Assembly (NCBI RefSeq): GCF_003201835.2 | Contig: NZ_CP029289.2 | Span: 2,860,501-2,924,500 of the forward strand | From: Acidianus brierleyi | GTDB taxonomy: Archaea > Thermoproteota > Thermoprotei_A > Sulfolobales > Sulfolobaceae | Length of the DNA stretch: 64,000 nucleotides | Reading direction: 5' to 3' | In this document: piece by piece, positions 52,997 through 62,462 of the stretch | How positions within the stretch are numbered: position 1 is the first letter of the stretch | How the letters are laid out: each line of letters starts with the position of its first letter | Translations under genes and position numbers: made by a program | Notes under the pieces: model-generated | Seen by the model: only the letters and a program-made list of their open reading frames with translations | Database searches by the model: none | What the model was told of the DNA's origin: nothing

Positions 52997-54051
52997 CTTC
53001 TAATCTTTTTCTCTATCAATGGAATAATAACAGCAATGATAGGAGGTATTATACTATCGTAAAAATATATGCCATGAAAAGTTGTAATTGAACTATAAAT
53101 TCCGTATATCATCAGCCCACCATTAATGATAGATAATAAATAACCTATTCCTTTTTTATAGAATGAAAATAGTATTGATGGGATAAACAAACTGATAAAT
53201 AACGCAGTATCAGAAGGGGCTATGGTACTCAAGTAAAATATGTTATAATTTAATAAGCTTAATACTGATAGAAGTACTATAGAGCTAGGAAGAATATATG
53301 AAGATATGGATCTAGTTATTCCAATAAAATCAAATAAATTACGTAATGCAGTATATTCTGCTAAAATTAAAGAAAAATCTCCTATAGACGATAATTCCAA
53401 AATTATCCTTGGAGGAATAAAGAAATCTCCTATTATTAGAAGGGCCGCAGATATGCTAAAACCGTAAATTACTACGTTAGCATATTTCTTATCTCCATCA
53501 ATATAAGCGATTAAAGTTATACATGCAAGAAGAATTGAAGATGAAAGAATGTTTATAAAAAGAGAGTTAAAAGGTTCTGGTTTTAGATTTACTGAAAATC
53601 TCCACATTATGGGTAATGAAAGCAATACTTGTATAACTGCTGTTCCTATTAATGCAAAATAGACTAAACCGCTGAACACTAAAATTGACGCTGCAATTGG
53701 TAGTACTATAGTTAAAGTATCTGCTATAGTATTAGGTAAGTTAAGAATATAAAAATCAATATAGTCTATAGTATATATAATATAAAGAAAATAACTTAAA
53801 ATCCATGTATATAATTGCATCTTACCTAGAAGTGTGGAAATCTTTTTTGAATAACTATAAAATCCTCCTTTTGTCCACTCTATTTGTAAATAATAATATA
53901 CCATCATTGTTAAAGCAATCATAGGTAATAAGGAAAGTATCGAAGTAAGTGGGTTCTCATGCGTCATAGCTAGGATTAAAGGAGCAGCTGAGTTTATAGC
54001 AAAACCAAGTAGTATTGCTCTACTCTTTATCACAAACGAAGATGATAACAT
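52993..54051 (-). CDS. polytopic membrane protein, possibly APC-superfamily-like
   Basis: 352 residues with about ten membrane helices. Near the N-terminus NPLTSILSLLPMIALTMMVYYYLQIEWTKGGFYSYSKK resembles helices 2-3 of amino-acid permeases, where a GG-Y-SY motif follows an acidic residue. The total length is shorter than usual APC carriers (430-480). It overlaps the merA tail by 4 bp head-on and has no evident link to mercury. Function not assigned beyond possible transport. Confidence 0.65.
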   Translation of the reverse strand: MLSSSFVIKSRAILLGFAINSAAPLILAMTHENPLTSILSLLPMIALTMMVYYYLQIEWTKGGFYSYSKKISTLLGKMQLYTWILSYFLYIIYTIDYIDFYILNLPNTIADTLTIVLPIAASILVFSGLVYFALIGTAVIQVLLSLPIMWRFSVNLKPEPFNSLFINILSSSILLACITLIAYIDGDKKYANVVIYGFSISAALLIIGDFFIPPRIILELSSIGDFSLILAEYTALRNLFDFIGITRSISSYILPSSIVLLSVLSLLNYNIFYLSTIAPSDTALFISLFIPSILFSFYKKGIGYLLSIINGGLMIYGIYSSITTFHGIYFYDSIIPPIIAVIIPLIEKKIRS

Positions 54052-54109
54052 TCTAGTTAAAAACTTTTGCCATATTTTAGAAAATAGAAATAAGAACTTA
54101 ATAGGAAAA

Positions 54110-55105
54110 TTAACTAATTTTAATTAATATTCTACCATTTCTTGAAGGATCAAACAATGCCTTCAACGCATCTTGACCTTGATCTAGAGAATAAGTTTTC
54201 CATATCTTAACCTTACAGTCCTCACATATATTTAGAATTTCAATTAAATCAAGTCTTCTACCTCCAGTAGTTCCAATAATCGTCACGTGATTACTATATA
54301 TTTGAGAGAGATTTAATTTAACGTCAGATCCAGTGATTCCTCCGAAAAATACAATCCTCCCAGTTACCCCTAAAGATTGAAGACTAGAATCCCATACAGA
54401 AGATCCCACGGAATTTACAACAACGTCCGCCATTCTACCTTTTGTTATCCTTGAAATCTCTTCTCTTACGTTATCATAACCTATAATATAGTTAGCACCA
54501 AAATCTTTTAGCCATTCTTTTTTACTTACTGCAATAACTATTGCACCCATTTTTTTAGCAAATTGAACCGCAAATTGGCCAGTGTTCCCAGAAGCGCCGA
54601 ATATTACTACAGTATCCGTAGCTTTAACCTCGGCAGTCTTTAATGCGTGATATGCAGTAAGTGCGGAAACTGGAATACTTGTAGCTAATTCATCACTCAT
54701 GTAATCTGGGACTTTAAAAACGTTCTTATCAGGTACTGTTAGATATTCCGCATAACCTCCATTAGTTATTACACTCATTATGCCCCCATTTCTGCATAGC
54801 ATCTCCATTGATGATAAACACATATCACAAGTTCCGTCAAAAATTCTATTATATACTATTACTCTATCTCCGCTCCTTACGTTTTTTACATGCTCTCCGA
54901 TCATGTCGACTTCTCCATAAACTTCGGCTCCAGCTATATGAGGCATGGGTTTTACTGGAAGAGCATTAACCACAAAATAATCTATAGGATTCACTCCTGC
55001 CATCTTTACTTTTATTCTAACATCGTGAGCTCCTACTTCAGGCTTTGGAACATCTGCTACTTTAAGATTATCTATTCCACTTTTTTCAAACAATAAGGCT
55101 TTCAT
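54110..55105 (-). CDS. medium-chain dehydrogenase/reductase (alcohol dehydrogenase-like)
   Basis: 331 residues: GroES-like catalytic domain (1-130) with structural-zinc cysteines CDMCLSSMEMLCRN (three Cys visible), then a Rossmann domain with GASGNTGQFAVQFAKKMGA (about 168-186). The usual catalytic-zinc Cys is absent (AGVNPIDYF instead of AGVCRTD), placing it near quinone oxidoreductase/enoyl-reductase types. It may reduce an enone, quinone or enoyl-CoA with NADPH. A single gene with its own promoter. Confidence 0.85.
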   Translation of the reverse strand: MKALLFEKSGIDNLKVADVPKPEVGAHDVRIKVKMAGVNPIDYFVVNALPVKPMPHIAGAEVYGEVDMIGEHVKNVRSGDRVIVYNRIFDGTCDMCLSSMEMLCRNGGIMSVITNGGYAEYLTVPDKNVFKVPDYMSDELATSIPVSALTAYHALKTAEVKATDTVVIFGASGNTGQFAVQFAKKMGAIVIAVSKKEWLKDFGANYIIGYDNVREEISRITKGRMADVVVNSVGSSVWDSSLQSLGVTGRIVFFGGITGSDVKLNLSQIYSNHVTIIGTTGGRRLDLIEILNICEDCKVKIWKTYSLDQGQDALKALFDPSRNGRILIKIS

Positions 55106-55171
55106 TATATAATATTTCTATTGAATATTAAAAAAATTAACTTAATATAAGTAAAGTTACTTACTTTCTCT

Positions 55172-55444
55172 CTATTTTTTACCTACAAAGAATGTTCTAC
55201 CGTCCTTCAGAACTATTTTAAGGCATTTTTCACCAGGATGAATATTGTAGTAGGAAGTTTTACCATCTATTGTAGTCCCTGCCAATATTACTCCTTTTTG
55301 CGAGAAGTTCATAAAAGCTCGGCATATTTCGTCTGGAGGAGAAGCTTCTTCCATTTTTACTATCTGATCCTTCATTATTCTTATTGGGGGAGAGAGATTT
55401 GGCATCTCTATTATTATCTCTTTTTCTGTTTCCTTTAGTCCCAT
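55172..55444 (-). CDS. small conserved-looking protein of unknown function
   Basis: 90 residues, with IIIEMPNLSPPIRIMKDQIVKMEEASPPDEICRAFMNFSQ (helix) and YYNIHPGEKCLKIVLKDGRTFFVGKK (beta). No domain recognised, no membrane segment. The frame is well populated with common codons and begins with ATG next to an AT-rich promoter, so it is probably real. It lies between the dehydrogenase and peroxiredoxin genes without overlap. Confidence 0.5.
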   Translation of the reverse strand: MGLKETEKEIIIEMPNLSPPIRIMKDQIVKMEEASPPDEICRAFMNFSQKGVILAGTTIDGKTSYYNIHPGEKCLKIVLKDGRTFFVGKK

Positions 55445-55587
55445 ATATATTTGTGTAATAAACTATACTAATAAATTTTTCTAAAATAAGCATTAGATTT
55501 ACTTCCATAACTATTTTTCAAAGAATCTTTAATATAAACGTTCTTATCTCAAGATATAGTAAAGAAATATTAAAAAATAAAAAAAGT

Positions 55588-56232
55588 TTAAACTCTTTGA
55601 TCTGGCGGTAGTTCCTCGTACTTCTTATATACTAAATACCAAGATTTAGCATTAGGTAGTTTCATTCTTAACTCTGCCTCGTTAAGTGTTGTAGCAGTAG
55701 GAACTATAACGTCGTCTCCTGGTTGCCAATCTACCGGTAAAGATACTTTTGCCTTATAGTTGACTATAGCGGCTTTAGTTATTCTCAGTAACTCATCTAT
55801 CTTTCTGCCATACTCTATTGGATAATATGCCATGAATCTTATAGTACCTTCAGGGTTAACAAGGAATACTGCTCTAATTGTAACGCCAGAAGCTTCATCG
55901 ACAATGTCTAGAAGCCTTGCCAGTTTTTTATCCGGGTCTGCAATTAACGGGAATGGGACTTTAATTCCAAACCTATTCTCAATATCGCTTAACCATGCAA
56001 TATGAGAATAAATACTATCAACACTCATTCCTATTAGTTCTACATTAAGTTTCTTAAATTCTTCATAGGCCTTAGAAAAAGCTACAAATTCGGTAGTGCA
56101 TACTGGAGTAAAATCTGCTGGATGAGCAAACAGAAATAACCATTTTCCCTTTCCAAAAACATCTTTATAAAAATCTATTGGACCTAGAGTAGTTAATACT
56201 TGTGTATCAGGGAATTTTTGATATAGCTTCAT
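55588..56232 (-). CDS. 1-Cys peroxiredoxin (Prx6-type)
   Basis: 214 residues from the ATG at 56232 (MKLYQKFPDTQVLTTLGPID). The frame is open for 49 codons further upstream, but that part (HLKIFHLHLPRK...) does not resemble the family and the shorter form matches archaeal Prx6 in length, so the start is revised. C45 in HPADFTPVCTTEF is the only Cys, so it is a 1-Cys enzyme, unlike the Aeropyrum relative with two further Cys. It reduces peroxides. GTGAG sits five bases before the start. Confidence 0.93.
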   Translation of the reverse strand: MKLYQKFPDTQVLTTLGPIDFYKDVFGKGKWLFLFAHPADFTPVCTTEFVAFSKAYEEFKKLNVELIGMSVDSIYSHIAWLSDIENRFGIKVPFPLIADPDKKLARLLDIVDEASGVTIRAVFLVNPEGTIRFMAYYPIEYGRKIDELLRITKAAIVNYKAKVSLPVDWQPGDDVIVPTATTLNEAELRMKLPNAKSWYLVYKKYEELPPDQRV

Positions 56233-56447
56233 TTTCTCACTATAACATATCTTGAAGTTGTGATTAAAAACAAATTTATTTGTGCAATTTTTGCATAGTT
56301 CATATAAAACCTTCGGTATATAATATATAGTATACTTCCTAGGTAAATGCAAGTGAAAAATTTTTAGATGTACATACATATTGGGTAATAATAGAAAAAT
56401 ACATTTTAAAAGTAAATCTTAAAACCTAAATTCAATAACTTATCATT

Positions 56448-56684
56448 ATGTATAATCATAAATTCCTTAGACTTCCTTGTTCCGCAAAACTAGTTTATAA
56501 AATCTTGGAAATAAAACAGTCAGCTACTTTCCAAGAAATAAAAAGTGAGACTGGATTACCAGATAGGACAATTAGAGAGGCTATAAAAAAATTAAAGGAG
56601 GAAGGTTTAATAAAAACAGGAATATGCCTGGATGATACAAGATCTAGAGTATATATCATATCTGAATGTTTAAAAATAGAATAG
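56448..56684 (+). CDS. small winged-helix DNA-binding protein
   Basis: 78 residues, one MarR/PadR-like wHTH: LVYKILEIKQSATFQEIKSETGLPDRTIREAIKKLKEEGLIKTGICLDDTRSRVYIIS. The wing DTRSRVYII is complete. Cysteines at C11, C54 and C73. It lies 95 bp upstream of the acyl-CoA dehydrogenase on the same strand, so it may regulate that gene. Confidence 0.82.
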   Translation: MYNHKFLRLPCSAKLVYKILEIKQSATFQEIKSETGLPDRTIREAIKKLKEEGLIKTGICLDDTRSRVYIISECLKIE

Positions 56685-56778
56685 CTAAGTATAATTAAAA
56701 TATTTTTGTTATATATAAAGATATTAAATATAATATAAAGGTTCACTAAGGTTAAATTATTCTACCGAATTTAGTGTT

Positions 56779-57939
56779 ATGGATTTCGAATTTTCTGAGG
56801 AAGAAACTCTATTTAGAGAAGAGATAAGAGAGTATCTAACTAAAAACTTAAGGCCTATGGTTCCTAAGATAGACGAAAGTGGTATACCCAGATCTTTTGT
56901 AAAAGATGCGTCAAAATTAGGTATATGGGCAATGCCAGTATCTAAAGATGTTGGAGGACAAGAAGCTTCCTTCATTATGTCATCAATAGCTGCTGAAGAA
57001 ATAGCAAGAGCTGACTTTAGTATGGCAACAGTAGTTATGTTCTTATTAGAAAGTGGGTGGGGCTATGTTTTAGATAAATATGGATCTAAAAGTATTAGAG
57101 AAGAAGTGTTACCTAGAGTTACATCAGGAGATTGGTTCTTAGGAATTGCATCGACAGAACCTTCTGGAGGAAGCGATATTGGAAATATAAAGACAAGAGC
57201 AATAAGAGAAAATGATAAATATGTAATAAATGGAGAAAAATCCTATATTAGTGGAGTACTAGAAGCTAAAGATTGGGGAGGAGGTCATTTAACGTTAGTT
57301 AGAACGTCTCCTAATGGAAATAAAGGAATTTCAATGATTTACGTTCCAATAAATGAAGAAGGAATTGAAATCGCTAAGATAAATAATATGGGTAGAATGG
57401 GCATATCATCTGCCATTATAAGATACAATAATGTAAAAATTCCAGCAAAAAATATAGTAGGTGAAGAAAATAAAGGATTCTATCAAGCAATGGATGGTTT
57501 TAACCATGCTAGGGTTCTAGTTTCTGCTGCTTGTATAGGCGCATCAGAAGCTATTTTTGATATTGGAATAGAGTATCTAAAAAATAGAGAAGCATTTGGA
57601 AAGAAATTGAAAGATTTCCAATCCATAGCTTTTGAAGCAGCAGATTTGAAGACAAGAATTGAAATGGCACGATTGCTAACATACAAAGCAGCATGGGCTT
57701 TAGATCACGAGGAAAAATATAAATCAGAAATACCTTCCTTGGTTGCTATGACAAAAATGGTTGGACCTCAAGTGGCTTTTGATGTGGTAAAATCAGTAAT
57801 GATGTGGATGGGAGCTTACGGATATTCAAAAGATGCATTAATAGAAATTGCTTTTAGAGGAATAGTATCTTATATTGTAGGGGCAGAAGGAGCATTAAAC
57901 ATTATGAGAATTATTATCTCTAAGGGAATTTTTGGATAG
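56779..57939 (+). CDS. acyl-CoA dehydrogenase
   Basis: 386 residues, three-domain ACAD fold: N-terminal helices (1-115), beta domain with ASTEPSGGSDIGNIKT and GEKSYISG (FAD and substrate contacts, about 125-160), and C-terminal helices with NREAFGKKLKDFQSIAFEAADL and the catalytic-Glu position in VGAEGALNIMR (E370). It oxidises acyl-CoA to trans-2-enoyl-CoA and would pass electrons to the fused ETF at 40.4 kb. The 3' end overlaps the convergent molybdenum-hydroxylase gene by 45 bp, an unusually long tail-to-tail overlap. Confidence 0.93.
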   Translation: MDFEFSEEETLFREEIREYLTKNLRPMVPKIDESGIPRSFVKDASKLGIWAMPVSKDVGGQEASFIMSSIAAEEIARADFSMATVVMFLLESGWGYVLDKYGSKSIREEVLPRVTSGDWFLGIASTEPSGGSDIGNIKTRAIRENDKYVINGEKSYISGVLEAKDWGGGHLTLVRTSPNGNKGISMIYVPINEEGIEIAKINNMGRMGISSAIIRYNNVKIPAKNIVGEENKGFYQAMDGFNHARVLVSAACIGASEAIFDIGIEYLKNREAFGKKLKDFQSIAFEAADLKTRIEMARLLTYKAAWALDHEEKYKSEIPSLVAMTKMVGPQVAFDVVKSVMMWMGAYGYSKDALIEIAFRGIVSYIVGAEGALNIMRIIISKGIFG

Positions 57940-59310
57940 TTCTTTTGATGCGTCTTTTATTGCTTTTATTATATTAATGTATCCAGTACATCTACAAATA
58001 TTCTTTATAGAATTCTTCATTATTTCGTTATCAGCACTTTGATCTATGTTATTTAGATAATCATAAACAGTCATCATAAATCCATGAGTGCAATATCCGC
58101 ACTGCATTGCATAATTTTCTAAGAAGGATTTCTGAATATAACCCGGATCATTCAGACCTTTTATGGTTCTTATATCTTTATTTAACACTTGAATTGCTAG
58201 AATATTACATGATTTTATAGCTTTACCATTTACTATAACAGTACATGCACCACATTTTCCTTCGTCACAACCTCTTTTAACTTCAGTAAATCCATTATTT
58301 CTCAAAAAATCTAAAAGTAGGGTTCTACCTTCTACATTTCCAGTTATCTCTTCGTTATTGACTTTTAATTTTATGCTATATATGTCCTGCGCTTTAATAC
58401 TTTCTCCAGTTTTCCAGGTTATGGCTATATCCCTTTGAGGAACTCTGATTTCATTATTACCTCTTAACGTTTCCATTAACAAATTTCTCACTAACCTAAT
58501 TCTATAATCCTTAGAGGCATGAATATCATTTAAAACATCTAGGCTAACACTATCAATAAGTTTTTTTGTAAAATTATCCAAATCAATTTTTCTAATATCC
58601 GAAATTTTATTTCCTATTAATTCATCTTTAAATAGCACTGGTTTTGAGAATACTCCTCCAATAGCTATCCTAGAAGAAACTATTTTTTCTTCATTATCGA
58701 TCTTAAAGGATACTGCGACTAGAGCTTCTGGATATGCAGAACCACCTCTTTTTATAACTCCAAAGTTAGTTACTCTTTCGTCATTTGGTATTATTATTGA
58801 CTCCAATATCTCTCCTTCATTTAGCTCAGTAGAATATGGTCCCTTAACAAAATCCTCTAGCTTTATTTGTTTCCTGCATTTTCCAACAATAGAAACTTCT
58901 GCATCAAGTGTTAATAACACAGGGAAATAATTTCCTGAGGGATCTGCATAAGAAATTGATCCTCCTATAGTTCCCCTATTTCTTACCTGTAGATCACCTA
59001 TAGTCCATGCTGCCTTAGTCAACGATGGAAACTTTTCTTGAAGAGTCTTGTTTAACGCTATCTCATTGTGAGTTAATAATGCTCCTATCCTTATAGAATC
59101 TCCAAGTTTGATGTATCTTAATTCCTGTAATTCGTTTAAATCTATTACCTCATCTATATCTACGACTCTAAGCTTAAGCATAGGAATAAGACTTTGTCCT
59201 CCAGCTATAGGTTTAGCCCTTGTGTTCTCTTGAAGTAAATCTATAGCGTCAGTTATTGACAAAGGTCTTTCATATTTGAAACTTTTCGGTATTCCGAGAG
59301 CGAACACCAT
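57895..59310 (-). CDS. Mo-hydroxylase fused FAD (M) and 2[2Fe-2S] (S) subunit
   Basis: 471 residues. Residues 1-295 are the CoxM/CutM-type FAD domain (AGGQS 36-40; NRGTIGGSISYADP 111-124). Residues 310-455 are the CoxS/CutS-type iron-sulfur domain: plant-type [2Fe-2S] C348, C353, C356, C368 and the second cluster C404, C407, C439, C441. In most organisms these are two proteins, and in xanthine dehydrogenase the order is Fe-S then FAD; here FAD comes first. It passes electrons from the Mo centre to FAD. TAATG coupling with the large subunit gene. Confidence 0.93.
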   Translation of the reverse strand: MVFALGIPKSFKYERPLSITDAIDLLQENTRAKPIAGGQSLIPMLKLRVVDIDEVIDLNELQELRYIKLGDSIRIGALLTHNEIALNKTLQEKFPSLTKAAWTIGDLQVRNRGTIGGSISYADPSGNYFPVLLTLDAEVSIVGKCRKQIKLEDFVKGPYSTELNEGEILESIIIPNDERVTNFGVIKRGGSAYPEALVAVSFKIDNEEKIVSSRIAIGGVFSKPVLFKDELIGNKISDIRKIDLDNFTKKLIDSVSLDVLNDIHASKDYRIRLVRNLLMETLRGNNEIRVPQRDIAITWKTGESIKAQDIYSIKLKVNNEEITGNVEGRTLLLDFLRNNGFTEVKRGCDEGKCGACTVIVNGKAIKSCNILAIQVLNKDIRTIKGLNDPGYIQKSFLENYAMQCGYCTHGFMMTVYDYLNNIDQSADNEIMKNSIKNICRCTGYINIIKAIKDASKELSKNSLRDNNSHNV

Positions 59311-61628
59311 TAATCACCTTTTATAATTTTCATGATTTTTTCAGGGGATATGGGAATTTGAGTTATTCTCTTGCCTATAGCATTGGAAATAGCATTAAGT
59401 ATTGTAGATGGAACTCCCATTATAGGACCTTCTCCGGCCCCAAAAGCTTTTGACGGTAAATAATCGGTTATTGTTTCAAAATGTTTAATTTCAACATCAA
59501 TTCCAAGGGCTTCTGAAAAAGTAGGAGTCTCATATGAATCAAAAGTAGTCACAATTGGATTTCCGTTATCATCATAAGCAATTTTTTCGTACAAAGCCAT
59601 ATCAATTCCGTGAAAGAGACTGCCTAAAACTTGGCCTTCAAGAAGTTCTTTTTTTAAAATCTTACCTACATCATGAATTATTATGAATTTCTCAATTTTG
59701 ACGTCATAAGTTAAAGGATCTATCTTTACAATTGCCATCTGAGCTTGAATACCATAAGCTAAAGAGGAGTTTATCCTGTCGTTATCTGGAGGTCTCAAAA
59801 ACGGAGAGCTATAATACATTACAACTGATAGATTTCCTTGAGCAGAATAAGGATCCCAATGAAATGCGGAAGCTAATGTTTTAAGGTCTACTACTTTACT
59901 AGGATTTTGAATATCAGAAAATTTGCCTTCAGAAAAACTTACATCTTTGGCTTCAAGGTATTTTTTAGCAATATCCTTAAGTCTATTCTTTAGTTCTTCA
60001 GATGCTTTAATTACTGCACTCATAACTATTGGAGCAAATCTACTTGAATAACTTCCACTAGACAGTGTCCATGGAATAGAAGTGTCTATTCTAACTTCAA
60101 CCTTTATTTTCTCAGGGTCTATACAAAATTCTCTGGCTACCGTCTCAGCTATAACTGTCTCATGTCCTAGGCCCTCATTTGTACCGTTTACAAATACGCT
60201 AATTGTACCGTCATAGTTAACACTCATTATTACGTAATCGCCTGAAGCTGAATGAGTATGCCTTCGCTTTGATCCTTCTACAGAAAGATCGACATAACCT
60301 AAATTTGTGCCACTAGGTTCAACAAATACAGATATACCTATACCAACATAGGGCTCTTTTTTAAATTTTCTATATTCTTCTTCAAGAGTGTTAATGACTC
60401 TCTCATAATCCTGCTTTGGATAAAGACCGCCAGTTGAAGTTTCGTAAAAATAATCATTACCAATTTTTTTATCAAATACTTTAATCAAATTTCTTTTCCT
60501 TATTTCTAAAGGATCCATCTTTAACTCGTCAGCTAACTTATCTACTGCAGTTTCCAATGCGAAATAGAACTGCGGAGCTCCATATCCTCTATTTAGTCCA
60601 GTAGGTGATTTATTTGTTAAAACGACAACATATTCTGCTTGAATATTTCTTATGTCATATGCGCCATTCAGATTACCTTGAACTCTAAATAATGCTCCAG
60701 GCTCTGGAGGTCTAGGATAAGCACCTACGTCCTCATAAAATTTGTATTTTATACCTTTAATTTTACCAGTTCTATCGCTAGCTAATTCTACATAACCTTC
60801 TCTATCTCCACTTGCGGAACTAGAGATAAAATTCTCAGTTCTACTCTCGATCCATCTTATTGGATGTCCAGAAAGTATTGATGCAGCAGCTGCTATCGTC
60901 ATATATGGATATAATGAATATTTTATACCAAAGCTACCTCCTATATCTCTAGGAGTAAGAAGCCTAATTTGATTCTCTGGAATCCCTAATGCTCTGCTAA
61001 TAAAATGGACTTGTAACATTGGGCCTTGAAAATTTGCAATAATATTAAGTAAATCAGATTTGTAAGCTAGAATTCCATAAGTTTCCAATGGTGCTGAAGA
61101 ATGGCGTGCTATTTTGAAATCATTTCTTATTATAATATTATTTGAAAATGTCTCTTCCACATCTCCAAAAGTCATTTTTCTTGACATTGCAATATTACTC
61201 CCTAGCTCCTCATGAATTAATGCCTTCTTTTCTAAAGCGTCTTGTATATTGATCACAGGGATAATTGGCTCCAAATCTGCATTAACATATTCAAGTAAAT
61301 CAATGGCCTTATAATAATCTCTTGAAAGAACTATAGCTAGAGGTTCTCCTACAAATCTAACTTTCTTATTCGCTACAGGATAATAATTTATAGGAGAATT
61401 TAGGGCTAATGGGAAAGGATTCTTTATTATTCTTAAAAGATCAGTATTAGTGAAAGCTATTCCCCCATGATTAAAGACTTCGCTTACGTCAACTTTTTTA
61501 ATAATACCATGAGGCAAATAACTTCTATAAATTGCCATGTACATTGTCCCAGGAGGATTAGGAATATCGGAAATATATTCCCCAGATCCATTTACTGCCC
61601 TCAATCCTTCAATGTAATGGGTAGACAT
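59310..61628 (-). CDS. Mo-hydroxylase large subunit (CoxL/CutL, aldehyde oxidase family)
   Basis: 772 residues binding the molybdopterin-cytosine-dinucleotide cofactor: RFVGEPLAIV (91-100), DIGGSFGIK (228-236), and GAGEGP with the catalytic E733. The loop that in form I CO dehydrogenase carries Cys (AYxCSFR) is not present, so aldehyde, purine or N-heterocycle oxidation is more likely than CO oxidation. In Sulfolobales, similar enzymes oxidise glyceraldehyde. It forms an operon with the fused M-S subunit, and may be co-transcribed with the roadblock-like genes 70 bp upstream. Confidence 0.9.
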   Translation of the reverse strand: MSTHYIEGLRAVNGSGEYISDIPNPPGTMYMAIYRSYLPHGIIKKVDVSEVFNHGGIAFTNTDLLRIIKNPFPLALNSPINYYPVANKKVRFVGEPLAIVLSRDYYKAIDLLEYVNADLEPIIPVINIQDALEKKALIHEELGSNIAMSRKMTFGDVEETFSNNIIIRNDFKIARHSSAPLETYGILAYKSDLLNIIANFQGPMLQVHFISRALGIPENQIRLLTPRDIGGSFGIKYSLYPYMTIAAAASILSGHPIRWIESRTENFISSSASGDREGYVELASDRTGKIKGIKYKFYEDVGAYPRPPEPGALFRVQGNLNGAYDIRNIQAEYVVVLTNKSPTGLNRGYGAPQFYFALETAVDKLADELKMDPLEIRKRNLIKVFDKKIGNDYFYETSTGGLYPKQDYERVINTLEEEYRKFKKEPYVGIGISVFVEPSGTNLGYVDLSVEGSKRRHTHSASGDYVIMSVNYDGTISVFVNGTNEGLGHETVIAETVAREFCIDPEKIKVEVRIDTSIPWTLSSGSYSSRFAPIVMSAVIKASEELKNRLKDIAKKYLEAKDVSFSEGKFSDIQNPSKVVDLKTLASAFHWDPYSAQGNLSVVMYYSSPFLRPPDNDRINSSLAYGIQAQMAIVKIDPLTYDVKIEKFIIIHDVGKILKKELLEGQVLGSLFHGIDMALYEKIAYDDNGNPIVTTFDSYETPTFSEALGIDVEIKHFETITDYLPSKAFGAGEGPIMGVPSTILNAISNAIGKRITQIPISPEKIMKIIKGD

Positions 61629-61698
61629 TTATATATAAAATAGTTAAACAGCCTTAAAAAGAAACATAAACATTTATTACAAAAAAATTATATTAAAA

Positions 61699-62160
61699 TT
61701 ATTCTAACCGATAGCTATATTTGCTCTTTGATAGTGCCAACATAAAGATTCCTATAAGCAATATGATTGTTGGAGCATAAAGACGTGGTTCTGGGGCAAA
61801 ATAGTCTAGGTAATTAGTAAATATTGCCAAATAATACATAATAATGGAAAGGACTGTCAGAACAATGCCTCCAACTAACCAAGATTTAATGAATGTATAC
61901 TTAACAAACAACTCTTCCCAATCAGCTTTTTTGGTATCTACCAATACAGCTTCGTTCTTCATAAAGGCTAGACTCTTTTGTGATCCAAACATTGCAAATC
62001 CATTAATCTTTGAAAATCCTAGCTCCTTTGCTTCTTCGTTTCCCTTTTGTATATTATTTCTAAGAATTTCTGCAACATCCTTTGCATTTTCTATATCTGA
62101 TTCTTTAACGTTTCCTTGGTTATCCACTTTTACGTGACCTAGATAGCCTTTTATCTTCAT
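61699..62160 (-). CDS. roadblock/LC7-like domain with two membrane helices
   Basis: 153 residues: an N-terminal domain of about 95 residues (NGFAMFGSQKSLAFMKNEAVLVDTKKADWEELF) that pairs with the downstream paralogue and has the roadblock/DUF2173-like alpha/beta pattern, then two membrane helices (about 97-114 and 127-145). Roadblock proteins are dimeric platforms for small GTPases. It overlaps its paralogue by 4 bp, so the two may form a heterodimer tethered to the membrane. Confidence 0.7.
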   Translation of the reverse strand: MKIKGYLGHVKVDNQGNVKESDIENAKDVAEILRNNIQKGNEEAKELGFSKINGFAMFGSQKSLAFMKNEAVLVDTKKADWEELFVKYTFIKSWLVGGIVLTVLSIIMYYLAIFTNYLDYFAPEPRLYAPTIILLIGIFMLALSKSKYSYRLE

Positions 62161-62462
62161 ACGCTGATCACCCCCTTTTCTAATTCCTTAACAACTTTTG
62201 ACCAATTAGTCTTAACTGCGTCAACTAGAATTATTGTATTATTTAAATATGCTATTCCAAGATTATCTAATATCATTGCGAATCCCATAAAAGATCCAAG
62301 ACCTATTTTTCGTGATTCTTCTTCTCCTATTCTCATGTTTTCCATTAAGATATTCAATAATTTTTCAGAATTTAGTTTTAGATCTTGCCCATACACCTTT
62401 GTAATCGTACTTCCGGAAATTTTGTAAACACCTATTAATCCTGGTATATCTTCATATGACAT
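62157..62462 (-). CDS. roadblock/LC7-like small protein
   Basis: 101 residues with the same domain as the next gene: GEEESRKIGLGSFMGFAMILDNLGIAYLNNTIILVDAVKTNW matches GNEEAKELGFSKINGFAMFGSQKSLAFMKNEAVLVDTKKADW. It lacks the membrane helices. A tandem duplication with a later split between soluble and anchored forms. Similar short roadblock-like proteins accompany sulfur and redox genes in Sulfolobales, but their partners are unknown. Confidence 0.7.
   Translation of the reverse strand: MSYEDIPGLIGVYKISGSTITKVYGQDLKLNSEKLLNILMENMRIGEEESRKIGLGSFMGFAMILDNLGIAYLNNTIILVDAVKTNWSKVVKELEKGVISV

Noticed and set aside
56233..56379. 49-codon upstream extension of the 1-Cys peroxiredoxin
   Set aside because: The extension is unlike the family, has odd composition, and the downstream ATG with GTGAG gives normal length.
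59310..61628. Carbon monoxide dehydrogenase (form I CoxL)
   Set aside because: The Cys-containing active-site loop of form I CoxL is not seen; the general Mo-hydroxylase label is safer.
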